Shown: piece after piece, positions 48,557 through 58,855 of the stretch | How the letters are laid out: every line of letters starts with the position of its first letter | How positions within the stretch are numbered: position 1 is the first letter of the stretch | Assembly (NCBI RefSeq): GCF_022682495.2 | Contig: NC_071394.1 | Location: 30,104,470-30,168,469, forward strand | From: Desmodus rotundus | Taxonomy: Eukaryota; Chordata; Mammalia; Chiroptera; Phyllostomidae | Reading direction: 5' to 3' | Length of the DNA stretch: 64,000 nucleotides | The notes under the pieces: generated by a model | What the model saw: the letters and a program-made list of their open reading frames with translations, nothing else | Told to the model about the DNA's origin: nothing | Databases searched by the model: none | Program-made: the position numbers and the translations under genes

Positions 48557-49107
48557 TTGGGTTGGCCAAAAAGTTAGGGGTTTTTTTCCCTGTAAGATGG
48601 TTCTAGTAGCACTTAGTTGTCTTTACCGTCATTTGAAACAATTCCATTAGATTGTATTGTGACAGCTGTCGTATCAGCATGCATTAAAAAATGTATCAAA
48701 ATTGGTGAATTTTTGAGTAGCCATTTTGATATTGAGGATGGAAGAAAACAAGCAACATTTTTGGCATATTATGCTTTATTATTTCAAGAAAGTAACAACA
48801 CAGCTGAAACACACACACAAAAAGATTTGTGCAGTGTATGGAGAAGGTGCTGTGACTGATCAAACATGTCAAAAGTAGTTTGTGAAATTTAATGCTGGAG
48901 ATTTCTCGCTGGATGATGTTCAACCGATAGAACAGTTACAGTTGGTAGTGATCAAATCTAGACATTGATTGAGAGCAATCAATGTTATACCATGCGGGAG
49001 ATAGCCAACAAACTCAAAATATCCAAATCAACAAAGTTACTGGTGAAAATGAAAAATGTGCCTTTTATTTTATGGAGAAAAGTATATGAACTTTTGGGCC
49101 AACCTGA
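48557..49107 (+). mobile_element. mariner DNA transposon, internally deleted
   Basis: The ends are inverted repeats: 'ttgggttggccaaaaagtt' at the left and 'aacttttgggccaacct' at the right, with TA before the left end. Between them lies a decayed transposase N-terminus (KKICAVYGEGAVTD, VKFNAGDFSLDDV) broken by in-frame stops. After a frame change comes a REIANKLKISKS helix-turn-helix-like segment. The catalytic domain is absent and the frame jumps to the right terminus. About 550 bp against ~1.3 kb for a full mariner, so it is dead. Confidence 0.9.
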
Positions 49108-49705
49108 TGCTTTTTTCTGCTGGGGTTGCAGAGAGAAGCATGTGTTTTTGGAGTGCCGGTGGCCCCGGGCAGAGCATGTCTGCACATAGAGACACTCAAA
49201 GGAAAGTGGCACGGAGAGATGGAGAGAAATCCTGGCCCCATAACGTTGTTTGTGTCACCTGATGCATCCGGACCTAAAGCCAGACTAAGCCTGAAATTTT
49301 CTAGTTATGTCAGAGAATAAATCTGCACCACCATCAGTTTTTTTTTAAGTCATAAACCAGTTTGAGTTTTTCTTTTTAAATCACTAGATACTTTTTCAAC
49401 AGTCTGGACTAATACTACACCCTAAACATTCATTCAACAAGTGTTTATTGATGGGACAGTGGTTAAAGCACAATGGTATGACTAAGATCAAACGGGTGCG
49501 TGAATGAAAATATGTTTATATAAAATTGTCATTTGGACCTATATTGGATTTAGTTTGCATTTGTTTGGATTTTTAAAAGGTCCTTTCTGTACAAAGATTT
49601 AATCTGGGAAGGCCTCCAATCTGCATACAATTTGTTGGTCACAAAGTTTAGGTTGATTATGTATATAGGTTTGCAGGGAGAAGTTTGGTTAAGGTCTGTT
49701 TTATT

Positions 49706-49850
49706 TTTTTTAATTTTTAAAAGAATTTTATTGTATTTTTTCCATTATCATCTACCCCCTTATACTACTCTCCTCCCCCGCTGCAATCACCACACTGTTG
49801 TCCACGAGTCCTTTTTCTTTGTTGCTCGATCCCTCCACCCCCTAGCCTCC
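49706..49850 (-). mobile_element. L1 LINE 3'-end-only insertion (antisense)
   Basis: Reversed tail ('ttaaaagaattttattgtat'), then 'catctacccccttatactac', 'aatcaccacactgttgtcca' and 'ctcgatccctccacccccta'. The reverse complement matches the element at 55986-56128 word by word. Flanks 'ctgtttta' on both sides suggest a diverged duplication. Confidence 0.75.
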
Positions 49851-49899
49851 AAGTGCTGTTTTAAATACTTGCACATTGGTATTTGACTCTTGAGGTCTT

Positions 49900-50580
49900 G
49901 ATTTTTAATAGATCATATCGTATGAAGGTTTCACATTATCATTTGGAGGAAATTCAGATATGCTGAGATGGAGCGATATCCGGAGATATTCTCTGTTTCT
50001 GGAATTTTGATTTCTATATCCTGTGTTGGATAGCAAGATATGCGCATTAAACTCTCTTCAGGGGAGACCTGCCATACTGCGCAAAACTGGCTCCTAACCA
50101 CTAATTAAAAAAAAAATCCAACATGACAGGCAGAAAGTTCTGCTCACATGAGCATCACTCAAAGCTCGGGTTCATGGCTGGTTCATCGATACTGCCCTGG
50201 AACCGATCTGCTTTCTGAGGGCTCTCAGCTTGCTGAACTGGATTTATTGAATATCTGTTGCTTAAACCGCTTGCCAGTGTCTCATCCCAAAATAATGTAA
50301 TTCCTCCTGAAGTGTTTGTTCGCTGGTGCTTCCCATTATGTTCTACGGGGATTTTTTTAGTTCGGTTTTGTCACATCTTGTTCCATTTTGTCACGTTAGC
50401 TGATATTTCGTAATGGGAGGGAGCAGGATAAATAAAAAAAAAACATGCATTAGCATGGGTTTAGCTGGACATTCTAAAACAAGTTCCACATCATTTGACC
50501 AAAATGCTGCTTTTTAAACTTAACTACAGTATCATCATCACATGTATCACAATGAACAATGTTCCCTAAATACCATGAAT
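49900..50580. other. Non-coding, nothing recognised
   Basis: No repeat or gene that I can support. Confidence 0.5.
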
Positions 50581-51236
50581 ACACAATTAATTTTCAGTTT
50601 TCTTTATTTTTCTCTAAATGTCATTTTACAGTTGGTTTGTTCAAATCAGGATCCAAACAAGGTTTATACATTGCATTTACTTATGTCTCCTGTCTTCTTT
50701 CATCTATGTAAGCCACCCCCTTCCCCGTGCTGTTTATTTGTTGAAGGGCCTGGGTAGTTTGTTTTGTAGAATGTCTCACATTTTAGGTTTGGCTGATTGC
50801 TTCCTTTGGTGTCCTTTAACTCACTATTTTATTCCTTTTATTTTCCTATAAACTGGTTGTTAGGTTAGGTCTAGGATTAATTAGATTCATGTTCATTTTA
50901 TTTAGGCAAGACCAGTTGTACTTCCTATTCTATTGTGTCAGGAGTCACATAATGTGTACTGCTTTTAGAGCTGCTAAGGTGGAGCAATGGGTTTGGGTGC
51001 TGTCGGCCTCACCCAATTATTATATAAGGTTCACCCTCATCCATTTGGTTTTACTGCCCATTTTCAATGGTTTTACTGCCCATTGACAATTGTTGCCCGC
51101 ATTCAGTCTTTCATTAGGGTCCACAAATGGTGCTTTATAATTTTCTGCTTTATTAGCTAGAAATCTCTCATAAAGAACTCTCCTTCTGTCATGGATGCTG
51201 TAACTATATACGGAGAAAGGGAAGTAGCCAAACATT
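50580..51236 (-). mobile_element. Old L1M-type LINE 3' UTR (antisense)
   Basis: 'gttggtttgttcaaatcagg', 'gtttatttgttgaagggcct', 'ttggctgattgcttcctttg', 'tataaactggttgttaggtt', 'ggagtcacataatgtgtact' and 'gctttattagctagaaatct' occur in the order of an old antisense L1 3' UTR. Confidence 0.7.
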
Positions 51237-51359
51237 ACAAAGCATGATTGACTTTATACCTGGGGACCCAAAGTGTCATCGTGGCCTGCTTTTGGATAAG
51301 GACACACAGGGCCTCAGTGACAAGTGGAGTTCTAGCTCAGATCGGGTTCCTAGTGGGTC

Positions 51360-53891
51360 CCCTGAGAACATAAACACACCTGGAAACACTTAGTAGTTGG
51401 TTGCTTGGCTTCTGGAGCAAATGCTCTTGTAGTGGAGAAAGGCAAGTGGAAGTCTCTGCAACTGCCCTCCCCTTCCAGCCAAGAGAGCAAATCAAAACCA
51501 ATATTGCTTTGCAGGGGAGTGATAGAGAAGGCTGCCACCTTTAAAGGTCTAACACATGCAAGGATGGTGGCCCCTATTTTGTCCATATTTAATTCATTAG
51601 TCTGATCCTTACAAAAACCAGGTGATCATGGAAAATGATAGTAGATCCTTACATACCCAACCAATTAGAAGCCCTTATGTAAGGCTGCTCTTCCAGATGC
51701 AGTGTCTTTGCTAAAACAGATTGACGTGGCCTCAGATATACAAGAGGTATGGAGCTACTGATCTGAGAATCTGGTAAAGGATTTCCCCCACCCATATCAG
51801 AAAAGAGGATCAGAAACAGTTGGCATTCACTTGGAATGGACAACAGGTGGCCAACCTTGCCCCACGGTTATCTGGATGGGTAAAACTATGTACGAAAGGT
51901 TGTGAAAGTTTCAAATCCAGAGGAAAGGAAACCTCAACTAATCATTTTCTGGTTTTATGGGAAAGGAGCAAGTCTCTGCCATTGGTTTTGTTTCTGATCA
52001 GAAGTCTTCTGTACCTGAAGACCTAGTGAAGGTCATCTGTACGACCTAGTGAAGGTCGCCTGTAACCGGTTGGGGAGAATGCCTTTGCCGCTCAGGACCC
52101 AGGAAGGGTCATTCAGGGCTGATGAGTGTTTCAGCCCGAGGCAACGGAGCATGTCTCTGCCATGACTGGGCCTGGAGGAGCACGTCTCTGCGGAGGCACC
52201 AGTGGACGTACTGGTACAAGAGAATGACTCTACCCGTGTACTGTTCTTCTAGAACTCTGTCTGTGTTTTGGATTTTGCTCTGTATCTGCTCTGAAAAGGA
52301 AATTGAAGATTCCAGGGAAGGTTAAAACTTCACACGCTGTAGGAGGGCGAACAAGGGAGAGTGTAAGATATGTAAATGAAGAAGGTGTATGAAAGGATAT
52401 CAGAAGGAAAAGGATTTTCCTTCGCACTTGGTATTTTTCTCCCTACCTGATCCCTCCAGAACTTGGCATTCTGAAGGAGTGAGTGATGGCATAAGGTTCC
52501 TTTGCATGAATCCATTAAGACCAGTCATTAATGGTGGTTTGTGAACCGAGATTTTGAGTGGAATGTCACGCCTGAAGGAGCATGTTTGGGTTCTGGTTGT
52601 CACCAGAAAGTCTTGAGGAATTGGGATTGACTTGCGAAACTAGTGAAAGCCCACAAGAAGAAGCCTGGTACTTTGGTTGGCTGTGTGGTTCGTGGCAGTT
52701 TTTCCAGGGAAGGAACTAAGGTTGCTTTCCTGAAAGATGGCAAAAAAAGGAACCTGTAGGCACAATGGAAGTCTCCAGGATTTGAGTGAAACAACTGGTA
52801 CAGGCGAAGCCAGATGGCAGATGTGTGGCTCTGCTTCTGTGCCCCAAGGGGCAGACTGAAAAGTCAACCTGAAGGTTCCCTGTGTGAGTTCCAGCAAAGA
52901 GGGCTTGAAGATCGTAGGTGATTCAGGCTGTTCCTGGTGTGTTTATGCAAACGAACAGGCAAAATTAAAAGCTGGACTCAATGTAGTCCCTTTAATAACA
53001 ATGAGGGTGATCTTAGGGAGAAAAATCTTGGTTCAAGGAAAATCACAATGCTCAGTATTGGACATCAGAATGGTGCAGCTAACTGTCTTGAAAGTTTGTT
53101 TTCATTTGAAAGTTGAAACTTGTTTTATAATATCACCGAAGATGTTCAATTTACAGGCACGAAGGACCTGTCAAATTGCTACTGTTAGATGTCATTGCAG
53201 CAAGGGCCTTGCAACTGAATGTCTTCCCAGTAGACAGTCTCACAGGTACAGAGACTGACCTAAATTAACACGTATTCTTCCTTCTGTTTTTATAGGGCGT
53301 ATGCCTAAGACCTCATTACCTGAGTGATTGGTTGCAATATAGGCCTCACTTAAGGAGCCCATCTTCATCATCGTCCCTGAGACTCAACGGTTTGACTGAA
53401 CTAAATGGTTGGGCTGGGGTGGTCTGTGGGCTTCACTTTAAACTGATTTTCCCTTTTCTGTCTTAACGACTTGGACAGAAAGGGCCCAGAAATCTGAAAG
53501 GAGGGAAATTCCAATATATTCTCCTCAGCCCAAGTTTAGTGGGCCACAAAGGTTTTGGATAGGTGTAGCATGCCTTGCACACCTTCCTCCAGATATGCCA
53601 TTCTGTACCTCCAGAATATGACAAGGGTGCCAACTGTCTAGTAATGCCGGTCTTTGGACATCGAGCCTGCAACTTCCTGGTGACAGCCAACTGACCTGGA
53701 CTCTGTAAGGTCCTTCCCTTTACAGGAAGGATTCCCTCCGTGCTGCACCCCCCCGCTTTCAGGGCACCCCTGACCTAAGGGTAGGTAGGATGACATCCAT
53801 GTCCAGCTGGAAGTAGTTACAAGAAGATAAGACCTTCGTCCATTGTCCTTTATATGATTATAAAGGGGTCGTATATCTGAAAGGAGGGATT
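51360..53891 (+). mobile_element. Endogenous retrovirus internal region, decayed
   Basis: A pol relic is visible at about 51.8-51.87 kb: AFTWNGQQ is followed, after a frame change, by LPHGYL. This matches the retroviral reverse-transcriptase blocks FTW.GQQ and LPQGY. The sequence continues about 2 kb without a recognised repeat to a purine tract (53878-53890) next to an LTR. The longest frame in between (52884-53258) is not identifiable as a retroviral protein. Frames are interrupted throughout. There is no 5' LTR in the window and no coding capacity is left. Its left edge is uncertain. Confidence 0.6.
52020..52065 (+). repeat. Two-copy 23-bp tandem repeat in the ERV
   Basis: 'gacctagtgaaggtc' plus 8 bases occurs twice back to back (52020-52042 and 52043-52065) with about 4 differences. 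Confidence 0.85.
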
Positions 53892-54764
53892 TGTAACAGG
53901 ATGCAGCCAAGGGGGTCCCAAATAGGGATTTGTAATGGGGTCCAGAACTCGGTATCCAGGAAATATTAGAAAAAAAATATATAGGGTGTCCTCACCCCAA
54001 CAAGTCTGAGCTGGGGGATGGGATACATAGAGCAGGGCCATTGAGAGTTGTTTTGAGTAGCAATAGTTTTGCAGATAACCTCTAGAATGGTCATTTAACA
54101 TATCAGTAACCTTTAACTGGTTTCATAGATATGTTAAACAGCTGTGGCCATGCTTTGAGCCAGGAGGATAGGAGTGATTTCAACCCATGATGTAACTGGG
54201 AGGCAACTCCCCCTGGTTACAGCACCTGCGTAAGAGCTTGGAGATGATTGGATCCACACCACAGGGTCACACCTGCCCGAACTTATTATGGCAGCCCAGT
54301 AACACTGGAAAAATACAGGAATGCTGGCAGCTGTGGCCAATTGTGGGAGGAGGTGGAAACACTGTGGTAGAGGAAGATTGACACTGGGATTTAAACCCAG
54401 GCGTGGCAGCCATGGGAAGTAAGGCTTTGGCAGAGAAGAACCATGGACTTCTATTTCTTTTTCTGAGATACGATACCTGGGATGGGGCAGAGGGGGAAGG
54501 AAGGACTGTGCGTTTGTGGGTATTCTAAAGGACTTTGGGATCTCAGTGAAGACGTTAAGTTATTACTCTTAAGTTTGTATAACTCTTTGAGTAAATAATC
54601 CCTTTTCTTTTCACCAGTCTCTGGCATTGAGAGATGTCTTTCCCTGGCAGCGGGCAGGACGAACCTAGTATGGGGTGGGGGACCCCAGGAGCACAAGGAT
54701 GGATCCATTCGGTAATAGTATATCGTTCACCACCCCCCGCCCCCACCAGGTCCGTTCTGTAACA
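53892..54764 (+). mobile_element. ERV 3' LTR
   Basis: About 873 bp, beginning 'tgtaacag' and ending 'ctgtaaca': TG...CA ends with a nearly perfect inverted repeat (7 of 8). Immediately upstream is a polypurine tract ('gaaaggagggat'), the usual plus-strand primer site, which marks this as the 3' LTR. Inside are a TTTAAA promoter-like word (54391), and a poly(A)-like 'gtaaataatccc' (54591) followed by a T-rich 'ttttcttttcacc', as at an R/U5 boundary. The class is not determined. Confidence 0.75.
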
Positions 54765-55950
54765 GTATCTCACCTGTTCTATGTTATAACATAGTTCAAA
54801 GGAACCTGGTCCACCTGGACATTCAGAACATAACACTGATCTACTCTACTGATGACAACATGCCAAGCAACCAAATGACTAAAAAGTGGCAAGTAAATTT
54901 AGAGCACTGATAACATTTGTGGACTCCACAGGATGGGAGATAAACTGTAGGAGATTCAAGGGCCTGCCTTATCAGTCAAACTTCAGAGGTCCAGTGGTCT
55001 AAGAACATACCAAGACATCCTCTTCAAAATACAGGACAATTTACTGCATCTAGCACCTGGAAGTAGCGTATTTCAAAAGTGGGTATTCTATGGCAAGATG
55101 CAAAGTGCACTGCTGAAAAGAATTGAAAGAATTTAGCAACTAGTCAGATCTACTCTTTGCACACACATAGAGACAGAGATGATGCTGAGGTTTTAGTTCT
55201 GAGAGACTGAGACAGTGGTGATGCTAGGAACTCAGTGTTTGCATGAAAGATGGTAAGTTCAGTTTTAGGTAAATTTAGTTTGACATGCTTGTGAACAGTG
55301 GACATGTTGGGCTAGAACCTGTAAGGGATGTTAGGGCTAGAAATAACATGGCTACAATAGTTGTTCATAATTATTTATAGGAAACCAATGATGTGATGAA
55401 GGCTGGAGCTAAATCTTAGCTGTGTGGCACAAGAAAGTTAATAAATGGCTTCTTAAGATGCTAAATTTATATCCAGGGAAAACTTGTAGTTTATTTGAGA
55501 AGGGTGTCATCAACATAGGCATAATTGTTGAAGCTATTCATTCCTTCATTTACTCATTATTGATTCATTTATTGATGAGATTTCTCATGAAGAGAAAGGG
55601 CAGAACAGCACTTTCCATTGCAGATGTATGGCAGAATCAGCTGGTGAATGGTTGCTCTCTACCCCAGACACACTGGACCAGAAACTCTAGCGAGAAAGAG
55701 GAGGACTTGATGCATATTTCTTTCCAAAGTACCACAGGTTATTCTGACCTTCAGCCAGAACTGAAAACCATCAACTGAGTGAAAAAACACATACTTGGTG
55801 AACAGCTCATTTAAGATGGAAAAAGAGCTAGAGAAAGACACGGAGCATGAGGAGATTGGCAACATAGAAGATGGTTTAAAAGAGGACAATGGAATCCAGG
55901 GGAACAGAGAACTTGAATGAAACTGTGTGGGTGTCTAGGAAGTGGGTGGA
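54765..55950. other. Non-coding, nothing recognised
   Basis: No gene and no named repeat over 1.2 kb. Open frames are short and without domains. Confidence 0.5.
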
Positions 55951-55952
55951 GG

Positions 55953-55985
55953 ACAAAATGAACTTATAACTAATGTTAGGTAGGG
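55953..55985. repeat. 33-bp target-site duplication, left copy
   Basis: Starts 'acaaaatgaactta', ends 'aatgttaggtaggg'; identical to 56129-56161. Confidence 0.93.
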
Positions 55986-56128
55986 GATGGAGGGATTGAG
56001 CAAAAAGGAAAAGAGTCTCATGGACATGGACAACAGTGAGGTGATTGTAGGGGGTAGGGAGTATAAGGGGGTTAAGTGGTACTGGAAAAATACAATAAAA
56101 ATTAAAAAAATTAAAACAATAACAAAAA
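55986..56128 (+). mobile_element. L1 LINE 3'-end-only insertion with 33-bp duplication
   Basis: 143 bp: 'gatggagggattgagcaaaa', 'tctcatggacatggacaaca', 'gtgaggtgattgtagggggt', then 'aaaaatacaataaaaattaa' and an A-rich tail. Forward copy of the family at 49706-49850. The whole piece lies between perfect 33-bp direct repeats. Confidence 0.88.
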
Positions 56129-56161
56129 ACAAAATGAACTTATAACTAATGTTAGGTAGGG
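56129..56161. repeat. 33-bp target-site duplication, right copy
   Basis: Identical to 55953-55985, directly after the A-rich tail. Confidence 0.93.
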
Positions 56162-56949
56162 AGGCATGGTGGAGGAAGAGAGGAGCAGCAGTGATTTTTA
56201 TTGAGAAGGAAGAAGGCAGAGGAGGCTTTGTGGAGAGAAGGATGTATGTGTATTATTTTTACAGGAACACAATGGCTCTTAAATCATACTAAATTGTGGT
56301 TTTGGTGTCAAGCATGGAGTCCCATTGGACAGGTGTGATCATTTGGAGCACCATTGTCTAAGAAAGAGGTATGTCCACAGGCCCAAGACCAGAACGACAG
56401 AAGCAAGACTCTAGGGAGGTATGAGAGGGCGTATAGTCAGCACCTCCTGATAGTCCCAAACTTAAGCCATTCTGGGGGAGCTACCATGGTTGGCATCAAG
56501 ATGATGCTTTCATATGGACAAGGTAGCAGGTTTGGTGGGAAATTGTGGTAGGATCATTGTCCTGTGTTGTTTTGCTGATTGTAGATCTCTTATGAGTCTG
56601 TTTTTCCCTTGTCATAAAGGAGAGTCTCTCGACAGTTGTAGTCTCTCTCAGCTGCAGAAGAGAATGAAGGAGAAGCATTTGGTCCTCCTGAGTCAGGAAC
56701 TTAAGCTCAGGGTAGTCAGCAATGTTCAATGCAGTGACCCTTCCTCTCCAGGAGGGTCTCTTTTCAGACTTTAACCTGAGGTTTCTGCATAGTATTTGGG
56801 AAGGAATACTGTTTTTACTGACAAGAACCTTCCAAGTCAGAGTATGCAATGAGGAATCTTATACATTTAATTATAATTTCTTTTTATATGTATTTCTTGT
56901 TGATTTATTTTAGGAAAACCTCTTCCATGGAGAGGTCAGAACTAGGCTA

Positions 56950-57425
56950 TTATCTTCTCATCTCCAATTTTTTATTGCAAAACATTTTAGAAAACTTGAA
57001 TAGTAGTATATTGGTCAATCAAATTATTGCTAGCTATACTCAACAATTGTTAACATTTGGTCCATTTTGCTCTACCAATTGATATTTTTTTCCAGAATCA
57101 CTTGAAAGTAACTTTCAGAAAGTAACTTTAAGTATTTCTTCCTGAAAATACTTCATAATTCTTCTCTCAAAAATAAGGACAATTTCCTACACAACCACAA
57201 TACCACTATTATACCTAAAAATTAATATCAATTTTTTATTTAATCTAATACCGAGTTTGTATTTGAATTCCCACTGTCCTGGAGATGCCTTTTTGGCTGG
57301 ATTAAAAAAAAAAGCAGGATCAAATTAAAGTCTAGGCACTGCTTACAGTTGTTGTGTCTCTTCATGCCCTTTTAATCTAACACAAATCCCCATGATATGG
57401 GTCACTACTAGTTACTTGAGGCAAG
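56950..57425 (-). mobile_element. Old L1M-type LINE 3' UTR (antisense)
   Basis: 'actcaacaattgttaacatt', 'atcacttgaaagtaactttc', 'aaggacaatttcctacacaa', 'aatctaataccgagtttgta' and 'gtgtctcttcatgccctttt' follow the order of an antisense old L1 3' UTR, overlapping in type with 50.58-51.24 kb. Confidence 0.75.
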
Positions 57426-57524
57426 GAACATATGTTAATACATTTTATCTCTAGTCTTGAACTTGACCGACAATAGGTTTAATGGTAGGTCACTGCTTTT
57501 GTAGCTGCCCTTGGGTTGTCTTTT

Positions 57525-57940
57525 CTCTTTGAATCTGGGCTGGTCCTCCAGCTGCTTTGCCCAACAGACTGGTAGATGTGATGTTCTGGAACTTCTGAGA
57601 ACAAGTCTTTAAGAAGACTTGGCAGCCCTTTCTGAAGAAGTCTGATACCTAGGTTGCTATGCTATAAGAAGCCCAACTTGGTTACATTGAGAGGCCAGCT
57701 GGAAGAGAAATGAGGCCCTAGCTGAGCACCCTGATGATGGACAGCAACATCTGACCAGCCACGAGAGTGAAGCAATCTTGATAGTGGATCTTCCAGCCCC
57801 AGTTGACCTACCGCAGCTGATGCCATGCGGAGCAGAGGGGAGGTGTCCTCACTAAAAACTTCCCAAATGGCAGAATTGTGAGCAAATATGTAAGTGTTCT
57901 TTTAATCAGTAAGTTTTGGGGTGCTTGGTATTCAATAACC
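57525..57940 (+). mobile_element. MaLR LTR (MLT1-type)
   Basis: 'gatgttctggaacttctgag', 'gttgctatgctataagaagc', 'acattgagaggccagctgga', 'tcttccagccccagttgacc', 'catgcggagcagaggggagg', 'aattgtgagcaaatatgtaa' and 'agtaagttttggggtgcttg' are in the order of MLT1-type LTRs. Confidence 0.75.
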
Positions 57941-58104
57941 AAAGAGGATACTCAATAGCTGTTTGTTGAACTGGCCTGGATGAAACCTTGAAGAGAGGTA
58001 ATTTGGGAAAAGTGGTCACAGATATAAGGAAAATACAGCTTTCTGACTGAATCAGCAGGTACTTATGTTCTTCTCCTTGATCACAGTGAATCAAAACTTG
58101 GCCG

Positions 58105-58622
58105 AACCCTAAAATCAGTGTCTGTCTTCATCCTTGCCTCCCCTCAGCCACAGTGTCCTTTCCTGTCCCAGTCCCAGCCATTTCTTTGTTCTGCACACCT
58201 GACTCCAGCAGGCTTTTATAACCTCACAGTGCCCACCCCCCCAGCCCACAGCCCCACTGCATGCTATGTCTCAGCTCGTCCTTAATGTCCCAGGGCATCT
58301 GATCATGTTCTTTCTTCTCTGTGCAAAATGCCATCCACCCCATGCATTGTCTGTGTCTATTCAAATGTCAAATGCCAGTACTTCTGAGACCATTCCAAAT
58401 GCTACACCAGAATTCATCTGGCCTTTCTCTGAGTTCCTGCAGCAGTATGTCTACACTTCTCTAATCACATCTGCCACATTCTGTTTGTACTGCAGTGATT
58501 TTTGCATATCTCTTTCCTGTAGCTCATAGGGTCCCGGAAGCAGAAGCCATGTCCTCTAGTTGTTCTGTTCCTCTCATCACATTGCTTACACAGCCTGGCA
58601 TGGGACAAGCACCTAAGATTAG
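58105..58622 (+). repeat. L2 LINE 3' fragment
   Basis: Forward L2: 'ctcagccacagtgtcctttc', 'caggcttttataacctcaca', 'tctgtgcaaaatgccatcca', 'aatgtcaaatgccagtactt', then 'cagcctggcatgggacaagc' at the 3' end. Confidence 0.7.
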
Positions 58623-58623
58623 G

Positions 58624-58855
58624 GTATTTCATGGCCTGGTGGTTAAGAGTGGGTTTGGGGTCAGGGTGCCAGGTATCAGACTTCCTCTTACATACCAGCT
58701 GTGTGATACTGAATAACTCCCCTAAACTCTCTGTTTCTTGGCTTCATCTGTAAAATGTGGATGGTAATAGTACTTACCTCATAAGGATGCTGTCAGGATT
58801 AATGAGATACATAAAATTCTTGGAATAATGCTTGCCATTTGGTAAAAACTGCATT
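58624..58855 (+). repeat. MIR SINE relic
   Basis: Well kept forward MIR: 'ggcctggtggttaagagtgg', 'accagctgtgtgatactgaa', 'cttcatctgtaaaatgtgga', 'agtacttacctcataaggat' and 'aggattaatgagatacataa'. Confidence 0.92.

Noticed and set aside
51040..51090. Tandem copy of 'ggttttactgcccatt' as a regulatory repeat
   Set aside because: A two-unit slippage duplication inside an old L1 3' UTR; nothing suggests function.
52884..53258. 124-codon frame in the ERV as a retained envelope gene
   Set aside because: I see no SU/TM hallmark such as a furin site, fusion peptide or immunosuppressive-like motif. Open only by chance as far as I can tell.
56354..56913. Cluster of overlapping frames near 56.4-56.9 kb as a retrogene
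   Set aside because: No recognisable protein, no A-tail or flanking duplication, and frames on both strands are equally open.
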